Below, piece after piece: positions 1 to 5,094 of a DNA stretch of 7,234 nt (positions are counted from its first letter, which is position 1; each line of letters opens with the position of its first letter). Where the stretch lies: NCBI GenBank assembly GCA_014377495.1, contig JACMPN010000595.1, positions 1 through 7,234 on the forward strand, in the 5' to 3' direction. The notes under the pieces were generated by a model. The model saw only the letters and a list, made by a program, of their open reading frames with translations. It had not been told where the DNA came from and ran no database searches. The DNA is from Candidatus Sericytochromatia bacterium (lineage in GTDB: Bacteria; Cyanobacteriota; Sericytochromatia; JACMPN01). The position numbers and the translations under genes were made by a program.

Positions 1-2303
1 GAGCCGGGGGCGAGACCCAACGGCAGCTCGGCGGGGATCTTGGCGGCGTCGCCCCCCCCGATGATGTAGGTCGGGGCGTCCGTCGTCCGCCAGACCGCCA
101 GCGGATCATCCGCCTGATTGGCCAGGGTCAGCAGCTGGTTGTCCGTGAGCAGGCGTTGCGTGGCGATGGCCTGCGGGTCCTGGGCCTCGATCAGGGCCAT
201 TTCCTGCTTGACGAGGGCCTTGGTCCCGGCATGGTTCGGCAGATTCGGCTCGCCGGCCAGACCAGTGGAAAAAACGACTTTGTTGGCAAAGACGACGGTG
301 CCGTCTCCCGCCTCGATCCGGTAACGGGCCGGCCAGCCCTGGCCCTTGTTCTCCTGGACCTTCAAGACCTTGGTTCCGGTCATCACGTCCGTGCCGGCCT
401 TTTGGGCCCCATAAAGGCCGATCGTGCTGGCATCGCCCATCGCCGCCGCCGTCGGGAACATCTCGGCGCTGAGGTCGGACGGCTGCACCGGCGAACCGTG
501 CACGGGGTTCTTGGAGCGGCCCTTCTGGGCGACGACACCGCCGTCGTGGACGCCGTTCAGGGTGTTCATGTAAAACTCGCGCAACGTGCCGAAGTTCCCC
601 TCGCCGACACCCTGGTCCATGATCAGCACGGAATGGCCGGCACCTTTGGTATTGGCCTCATGGCCGATGATCGTCCCCTGCGAGCCGCCGCCGACGACGA
701 CGACGTCCCAGGCGGACTCCGTCGGGTGCTGCCGGACGAACTGCTTGAGGTGGTCCGAGTGGGTTTGCAAATGCTTGCCGATGCTCGCCGTCAGCAGCTG
801 CCGGGTCGCCTTGGGCAGGGCCATCGCCAGCATGTCCAGGCGCATCAGCTTCGCTTCGGGTGTCTGCAGACCGGCCGTCATCGCCTCGGTCGAATAGGCG
901 GCGAGCCGTGAACGCACTTCCGGGGCGATGGTGGGATCGTTGAGGACCTGCAGGCGCAGCGACGAGAGGGCATCGTCCTGCAACAGGCGGCTGAGCAGGG
1001 CGTCGCCGCCATTCAGGTCCGTCGTCGGCAGGCCCATGTCCTTGAGCTTGGCCGACAGGACGGTGCGGACAGACTCAGGGATCAGGGGCGCGGCGGTCGT
1101 CGGATGGGACAACTGCCCGCTGGCGATCCGCCGGCTGGCCAGCTGGGGCGCTGCCGCATAGACGGTGCCGGCCAAAGCCCCGCCCAGAGACTGTTGTTTC
1201 AGCCGCGATTGCCAGCCTTCGGAAAATCCCGTGAACGCCTCGTTGGCCAGGGCCGCGCCGCCGCCGGCAATGCCGCCCGTCGTCAGGCCAAGCGCCATCT
1301 GGGTACTGCGCCGGGCCAGGGTGGTGGCCGACAGGCCCAGCGACTTGGCGAGGACGGGCGTCAGGGCGCCCGCACCGGCGCCGACGGCCGTGCCGACTAC
1401 GGTGCTCAGGGCGACACGACCGCCCCAGCCTTTTTTGAAGCCCGTCGAGGCTTCCTGGGCGATAGCCCCGGCACTGCCGGTCGCCGCACCGACGACGGCC
1501 TGGCTCACCACGAGGCGTTTCATGGACAACGTCGGAACTTGGAAGGCTTTGCCGGCCCAGAGCATGCCGGCCGAGCCCATGCCGCCGACGAGGAAATTGG
1601 CGGCACCCTCATGGCGCAGGTCATATTGGTTGTCGAGCATGGCATGGGTGCCGACAGTCGCCGCACCCCCACCGCCAAAGCCGGCCGCGATCAGCTTGGG
1701 GCCGATCGGCACGCCGAAACGGCGGCTGGCGATGGCGGCTGTACCCATGACAAGCATGCCGGCGCCCACATCCGCCGTCAGGCCGGACCAGAATTTGTTC
1801 GTTCCGCCAAGGGCCTGCAGCGAACGGTCGAAGGCCTGGCCGGCTTTGTCGGCTTTGGCGATTGCCCCCTGCAGAAAGGCCTGGGCGGCCTGTTGTTTGA
1901 CGGGGTCCTTGCCAGCCTTGGCCGTCAGCGTGCGGTACTCGGCCAAGGCGTGGGGCAGGTCGGTCCGGTAGGCCTGGATGGCGTTCTGGCGGGCCTGGCC
2001 CAACGTCTGCTGGTCGTGGGTGAGGACGTTGACGAGGGAATTGAACCGGCGGGCGACGGCGTTACCGCCGGTGACTTTGGTTGCGGCCTGATCGATGGCA
2101 TCGGCACGGGAGCTGGCCTGGGAGGCAATCGTCTCGATGGCGAGGGTGCTCGCCGACGTGCCGCGCTGGGACACACGCTGGCCGTCTTTGATTAGCGGAC
2201 GCAAAGGTGCCTCGGGCAGGGTCGGCTCCACCCGCGGCACGGCCTTGACCGGCGGCGTGTGGATGCCGGATGCCGGCTCCTGGCGTGACGTTGGCTGAAC
2301 CAT
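1..2303 (-). CDS. Gly-zipper-like hydrophobic repeat region fused to a FAD/NAD(P)-dependent oxidoreductase domain (3' end outside window)
   Basis: An open frame of 767 codons without a stop runs from ATG 2303 off the left edge. I chose this start for its GAGGGG Shine-Dalgarno, ten bases upstream. Residues 1-50 are Pro/Ser/Thr-rich with no signal peptide; about 50-168 look helical and Ala/Gln-rich. Residues 172-390 hold about seven Gly/Ala-rich hydrophobic segments, two of them followed by EAxTGFxxGW (284-293, 355-364). A linker (391-530) leads to a Rossmann fold: VVVVGGGSQG (GxGxxG at 538-543), with acidic D563 at the end of the second strand. VVFSTGLAGEPNLP (676-689) resembles the ATG-type motif of flavin monooxygenases and pyridine-nucleotide oxidoreductases. 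A second fold, YIIGGGDAAK (746-755), begins near the edge and would suit NAD(P)H. I infer a flavoprotein reductase or monooxygenase, possibly membrane-associated; the substrate is unknown. It is transcribed away from the flagellar operon, so no shared function is implied. I do not recognise the whole architecture. Confidence 0.8.
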   Translation of the reverse strand, partial: MVQPTSRQEPASGIHTPPVKAVPRVEPTLPEAPLRPLIKDGQRVSQRGTSASTLAIETIASQASSRADAIDQAATKVTGGNAVARRFNSLVNVLTHDQQTLGQARQNAIQAYRTDLPHALAEYRTLTAKAGKDPVKQQAAQAFLQGAIAKADKAGQAFDRSLQALGGTNKFWSGLTADVGAGMLVMGTAAIASRRFGVPIGPKLIAAGFGGGGAATVGTHAMLDNQYDLRHEGAANFLVGGMGSAGMLWAGKAFQVPTLSMKRLVVSQAVVGAATGSAGAIAQEASTGFKKGWGGRVALSTVVGTAVGAGAGALTPVLAKSLGLSATTLARRSTQMALGLTTGGIAGGGAALANEAFTGFSEGWQSRLKQQSLGGALAGTVYAAAPQLASRRIASGQLSHPTTAAPLIPESVRTVLSAKLKDMGLPTTDLNGGDALLSRLLQDDALSSLRLQVLNDPTIAPEVRSRLAAYSTEAMTAGLQTPEAKLMRLDMLAMALPKATRQLLTASIGKHLQTHSDHLKQFVRQHPTESAWDVVVVGGGSQGTIIGHEANTKGAGHSVLIMDQGVGEGNFGTLREFYMNTLNGVHDGGVVAQKGRSKNPVHGSPVQPSDLSAEMFPTAAAMGDASTIGLYGAQKAGTDVMTGTKVLKVQENKGQGWPARYRIEAGDGTVVFANKVVFSTGLAGEPNLPNHAGTKALVKQEMALIEAQDPQAIATQRLLTDNQLLTLANQADDPLAVWRTTDAPTYIIGGGDAAKIPAELPLGLAPG
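1140..1511 (-). repeat. Two protein-level repeats of a Gly-rich hydrophobic module within the oxidoreductase fusion gene
   Basis: Two stretches of the - strand protein, residues about 265-319 (1347-1511) and 333-388 (1140-1307), share one pattern. Each has a Gly/Ala-rich hydrophobic segment, then EA[S/F]TGFxxGW, then a second Gly/Ala-rich hydrophobic segment. The TGFxxGW motifs lie at 287-293 and 358-364, a period of 71 residues. A third, weaker unit (about 199-256) has the same hydrophobic-polar-hydrophobic layout but no TGFxxGW. The DNA copies have clearly diverged, so this is an old duplication. Glycine spacing of the GxxxG type favours tight helix packing; membrane insertion is an inference. 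Confidence 0.6.
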
Positions 2304-2313
2304 AAACCCCGAT

Positions 2314-2319
2314 CCCCTC
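2314..2319 (-). promoter_or_regulatory. Ribosome binding site of the oxidoreductase fusion gene
   Basis: On the - strand the sequence reads GAGGGG, ten bases before ATG 2303. This site selects that ATG as the start over internal Met codons. Confidence 0.6.
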
Positions 2320-2406
2320 GTTGTCCGACTGCCAGGGCCTTGTACCCGTCAGCAGCCGCCGCAAATCCCCGTACGCTCACGTCGTGGCTGCGTTTCAGCC
2401 CAAACG

Positions 2407-2439
2407 GGTCCGTCCGACCGAGCCATTGCTGATCGGACC
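2407..2439. repeat. Short inverted repeat in the intergenic region
   Basis: GGTCCG (2407-2412) and CGGACC (2434-2439) are perfect inverted copies 21 bases apart, with a competing inner pair TCCGA/TCGGA (2413-2417, 2433-2437). It could be an operator or a hairpin in the leader of the - strand gene. The stem is short and no T-run follows, so function is open. Confidence 0.25.
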
Positions 2440-2449
2440 TCCCCATTCC

Positions 2450-2457
2450 CTATCGGC
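2450..2457 (-). promoter_or_regulatory. GCCGATAG, sigma-28 -10-like box facing the oxidoreductase gene
   Basis: The - strand reads GCCGATAG, one base from the sigma-28 -10 consensus GCCGATAA, about 150 bases before ATG 2303. The nearest upstream TAAG (2477-2480) is four bases too far for a normal -35. This is weak evidence that could be chance in GC-rich DNA, but it would place the gene in the flagellar regulon if active. Confidence 0.15.
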
Positions 2458-2567
2458 CCCGCGCCGGTCGGGCGATCTTAAAAAAAGGATAAGACTGGAA
2501 GAAGATTCAGTAGTAAGTGCCTGTTTGGCGGGTTTTGACACCCAACGATGTGCGGCTGGGCCCTGGC

Positions 2568-2589
2568 TAAAGTGACAACCGGCCGATTT
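2568..2589 (+). promoter_or_regulatory. Candidate sigma-28-like flagellar promoter of fliK (non-standard spacing)
   Basis: TAAAGTGA (2568-2575) and GCCGATTT (2582-2589) resemble the two halves of the flagellar sigma-28 (FliA/SigD) promoter, TAAAGTTT and GCCGATAA. Only six bases separate them, against eleven in the enterobacterial consensus. The -10-like box lies about 100 bases before the fliK GTG. The half-sites are seen; activity is doubtful because of the spacing. Hook genes are also often driven by other sigma factors. Confidence 0.2.
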
Positions 2590-2611
2590 GTAGGAAGCGA
2601 TTCTTCTGGTA

Positions 2612-2644
2612 AAGGGGCCCTGCGCCGGATCGCCCGGGCCCTTA
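2612..2644 (+). promoter_or_regulatory. Hairpin in the fliK leader
   Basis: AAGGGGCCC (2612-2620) pairs with GGGCCCTT (2637-2644) through eight base pairs and one bulged G. The inner GCG/CGC (2622-2624, 2631-2633) can extend it. It lies 47 bases before the fliK start. No T-run follows, so it is not a terminator; it could stabilise the leader mRNA or be a dyad binding site. Confidence 0.35.
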
Positions 2645-2677
2645 AGTGCGGGTGTGGTGCAGCCGAACTTCATTCCT

Positions 2678-2682
2678 AGAGG
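2678..2682 (+). promoter_or_regulatory. Ribosome binding site of fliK
   Basis: AGAGG ends nine bases before GTG 2692. It decides for the GTG start, because the next in-frame ATG (2764) has no purine-rich site upstream. Confidence 0.65.
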
Positions 2683-2691
2683 TAATCGATT

Positions 2692-4506
2692 GTGCCGATC
2701 AATTTGCTGAATTTGACCCCATCCGCCACGCCCGCTCAGCCGGTGTCCCGGCATGGGGCCGCCATGCGCAAGCTGGATCGCGAAGCTGCACGGGACCAGG
2801 CTGGCGTCTCCGATGACGCCGGTGCTGCCCGGTCGGACAAGGCGCACGAGTCGGTGCGTGCCGATGCGCCCGGTCAAGCCAAGCCCAAGCGTGACGTGCA
2901 TGCGGCCGACAAAGCCGTCCAGGCTGGCGACAAGGCCGGTCAGGCCCCGGCGCCGGACCCGTTCATCTCCGCCTTCAAGCAGGCGGTGGCGCTGCTGAAG
3001 CAGGTGGCCTCCGACGAGGGCGCCAAGCCGAACCAGGCGGCGCTAAATACCGTTGATCCCGCCGCCGCCCTGGCGCTGCTGGCCCAGTTCGCTTCCCTCT
3101 TCCCCAACATGAACGCCCAGCCCGATGCGGCCGGCACGCAGGCCCTGGCCGGTATCCCGGCCCAACCGACAGGGGCTGCCGCACTCACCCTCGATCCGCA
3201 ACTGCTGCAGGCGCTGTTCGGCCCGTCCGGAAAAACCGGGGCTGACTCGCTGCAGGCGGGCCACCTGCCCTTGGGTCAGCCCCTGCCGCCGGAGCTGCAA
3301 CTGGAACTGCAGCACCTGCAGGCAGACATGCAGGCTCTGGAACAGCGCCTGGCGGCGATGATGGCGGCTCAGACCGTCCGGCAGCCCGGCGATCTGGAAA
3401 ACCCCATCGTCCTGAACCTGCCCAAAGCGGCCGACACGGACGAGGCCAGCCTGGCTGTCACCCCGGTGGTGCCTCCGACCGCCCCCGTGATGCTCGTGCC
3501 GCCCGTCAATGTGGCCAACGTGCCCGCCGCGGTGGAGGCCCAGAAACCCCAGACGGCCATTTCCGTGCCCGTCTCCTCGGTCGCTGCCCAGCGGCAGGCC
3601 GCCATTGAAATGCTGTTGAAGCCCATGCGGGGTGAGCTGCACATCGAGAACGGTGAGCAGTTCGCCCTGAAGGGGATGCGGACGGATGTTTCGTTCAACG
3701 CCACCAACTCGCTGACTGCCGCCGACGGGATCGATCCCATGCAGCAGCTCGTCGAAGCGGGCAAACATGTGGCGATGACATTGCCGGAAGGCGAGGTCTC
3801 GTTGGCCACGGCGATGGGGATCATTGCCACGGGCGACGACGGCCAGCCGGAAGGTGTGCACGCCGGGTCCGGCGTGGTGACGAATTCCGTCATGGCCGCG
3901 GCCTTGAGCGCCGCCCCCGTGGAAGCGGTCGCCGAGTCCCTGACGGACGGTGAAAATCCCACCGAAGGTCGCGGCGAAACCCTTAAGGGCGAAGGGTTTC
4001 GTGCCGAAGAAATGACTGTGGGCCTCCACACACTACAGTCGGCCAGCGGGTCGGTTGCGGTCGGGGAAGCCGGCGAGGGCCCTCGGGCTCAGCAGGCCGT
4101 CATGCAGCAGGTGATCGATACGATCAAGGAGCTGGCACCGGGGCCGGCACAGGTGCGGATGGTCTTAAATCCGGAGAGCCTGGGCCAAATCACGGTGCGT
4201 CTGGTGAGTCATCAAGGCCAGGTCAGCGTCAGGGTGCTGACGGAGAACCCCGAGGTTCAGAAGATGCTGGACGGGGGGATCGGTCAGCTGAAAGCGGCGC
4301 TGGCGGAATCGGGTGTGCGCCTGGATCAGATCCAGGTGGTGACGGTGCCGCCGCAGAACGAACAGCGTCCTGACGGTCAACCGCAACACCGGCAGCCGCA
4401 GCCGCAAGCGGGGCACAAGGGCCACGGGTCTCGGGATGAGGCCTCGGCCGAGGAACTGGCGGCCCTGGAGCAATTGAACGCTCTGGTTGATGGGCAAGGA
4501 AGCTGA
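2692..4506 (+). CDS. fliK: Flagellar hook-length control protein FliK
   Basis: This 604-residue protein starts at a GTG. FliK is exported while the hook grows, measures its length, and then switches the flagellar type III export gate (FlhB) from hook to filament substrates. The C-terminal domain (about 465-553) is typical of the Flg_hook (FliK C-terminal) family: a helix, then LNPESLGQITVRL (492-504), a second strand pair, and a closing LDQIQVVTVP (544-553). The N-terminal 460 residues are Ala/Pro/Gln-rich and low in complexity, as expected for an extended ruler. A Leu/Gln-rich helix at 200-226 may form a coiled coil. The last 50 residues are Gln/His/Pro-rich, then acidic. It is longer than the roughly 400-residue enterobacterial FliK. 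It is the first gene of the hook cluster and ends 17 bases before flgD. The C-terminal domain makes the assignment firm; ruler function is inferred from the family. Confidence 0.92.
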   Translation: MPINLLNLTPSATPAQPVSRHGAAMRKLDREAARDQAGVSDDAGAARSDKAHESVRADAPGQAKPKRDVHAADKAVQAGDKAGQAPAPDPFISAFKQAVALLKQVASDEGAKPNQAALNTVDPAAALALLAQFASLFPNMNAQPDAAGTQALAGIPAQPTGAAALTLDPQLLQALFGPSGKTGADSLQAGHLPLGQPLPPELQLELQHLQADMQALEQRLAAMMAAQTVRQPGDLENPIVLNLPKAADTDEASLAVTPVVPPTAPVMLVPPVNVANVPAAVEAQKPQTAISVPVSSVAAQRQAAIEMLLKPMRGELHIENGEQFALKGMRTDVSFNATNSLTAADGIDPMQQLVEAGKHVAMTLPEGEVSLATAMGIIATGDDGQPEGVHAGSGVVTNSVMAAALSAAPVEAVAESLTDGENPTEGRGETLKGEGFRAEEMTVGLHTLQSASGSVAVGEAGEGPRAQQAVMQQVIDTIKELAPGPAQVRMVLNPESLGQITVRLVSHQGQVSVRVLTENPEVQKMLDGGIGQLKAALAESGVRLDQIQVVTVPPQNEQRPDGQPQHRQPQPQAGHKGHGSRDEASAEELAALEQLNALVDGQGS

Positions 4507-4523
4507 AAGGTGAGGATCAGATC

Positions 4524-5081
4524 ATGGCGACAGTAGCACCCACGTCGGACGCCATCCAGAAGTTGATGCGGTCGTCCGCGAAACCGGAAGGCCCCAAGAA
4601 CGTCCTGGGGAAAGACGACTTCCTGAAGCTGATGCTCACCGAGTTGAAGTATCAAGACCCGATGAACACGAAGAACGACAAAGAGTTCATCTCCCAGCTG
4701 GCCCAGTTCAGCTCTCTGGAACAGACGACGAAACTGGCTGACAACATGGGGGCGAACGCCCTCTTTTCCCAGCTGGCCCAGTCGAGTGCCCTCGTGGGCA
4801 AGAACGTCGTGATGCACGACGTGGAAAGCGGTAAGTCCCTGATGGGGCCGATCACCGAGGCCCGCATGGTCGACGGCAAGACCAAGATCGGCTTCAACGG
4901 CAAAATGTACGATGTCGGCGACATTGTCAGCATCATCTCGGACAGCACTCTGGCAGCGGCCAAGGCCGCAGGCAAGCCGTCCACGCCGACCACCGCCACC
5001 CCCCCCACCAGTACGCCGACAACCCCCACGGGTCCTACGACCGGCACCGCCTCGGGCACCTCCCCCACCAGCGGGCAGTAA
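4524..5081 (+). CDS. flgD: Flagellar hook assembly scaffold protein FlgD (short form)
   Basis: FlgD forms the cap on the growing hook and lets FlgE subunits polymerise; it is absent from the finished flagellum. The 185-residue product has the conserved FlgD N-terminal region: DFLKLMLTELKYQDPMNTKN (32-51) followed by EFISQLAQFSSLEQ (54-67). A compact beta part follows (about 88-138: ALVGKNVVMHD, then DGKTKIGFNGKMYDVGDIVSI), matching the Tudor-like part of FlgD. The Ig-like insert of the enterobacterial protein (about 230 residues) has no room here, so this resembles the small Gram-positive type. Residues 151-185 form a Thr/Pro/Ser/Gly tail that looks disordered. ATG 4524 follows AGGTGAGG (4508-4515), just after the fliK stop. 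The TAA stop lends two bases to the flgE Shine-Dalgarno, which suggests translational coupling. Confidence 0.93.
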   Translation: MATVAPTSDAIQKLMRSSAKPEGPKNVLGKDDFLKLMLTELKYQDPMNTKNDKEFISQLAQFSSLEQTTKLADNMGANALFSQLAQSSALVGKNVVMHDVESGKSLMGPITEARMVDGKTKIGFNGKMYDVGDIVSIISDSTLAAAKAAGKPSTPTTATPPTSTPTTPTGPTTGTASGTSPTSGQ

Positions 5082-5085
5082 GGAG
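5080..5085 (+). promoter_or_regulatory. Ribosome binding site of flgE overlapping the flgD stop
   Basis: AAGGAG begins inside the flgD TAA and ends nine bases before ATG 5095. It decides the flgE start: the frame is open back to ATG 4912, but that extension encodes an Arg/Pro-rich out-of-frame reading of flgD. A second ATG at 5098 is possible but is spaced less well. Confidence 0.8.
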
Positions 5086-5094
5086 TCTCCAGCC

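Larger units (their letters stand above)
2304..2691. other. Divergent intergenic region between the oxidoreductase gene and fliK
   Basis: This 388-base stretch separates two divergently transcribed genes, so both promoters are expected here. I see no convincing coding frame: the short open frames give unconvincing Arg/Pro-rich or low-complexity peptides. The most AT-rich patch is about 2477-2520, with a run of seven A at 2480-2486. A perfect TTGACA lies at 2535-2540, but the hexamer 17 bases downstream is GGGCCC, so it is not a usable sigma-70 promoter as it stands. Other candidate elements in the region are listed separately. Confidence 0.7.

Noticed and set aside
156..2195. Long + strand open frames at 156-911 and 1104-2195
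   Set aside because: They are antisense to the continuous 767-codon - strand frame. Their products are Gly/Arg/His-rich without recognisable motifs, as expected of GC-rich shadow frames, while the - strand product has clear Rossmann motifs.
2535..2563. Sigma-70 promoter starting from TTGACA
   Set aside because: The -35 is perfect, but the 17-base spacing lands on GGGCCC. No -10-like hexamer lies at 16-18 bases.
3043..4029. A 328-codon - strand open frame opposite fliK
   Set aside because: The His/Gly/Arg-rich product looks like an antisense shadow of the Ala/Pro/Gln-rich fliK ruler region.
4912..5094. A 61-residue N-terminal extension of FlgE from ATG 4912
   Set aside because: It overlaps flgD in another frame and encodes a run of Pro and Arg. 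The AAGGAG site and the conserved MMRSLFSGVSGL start place the true start at 5095.
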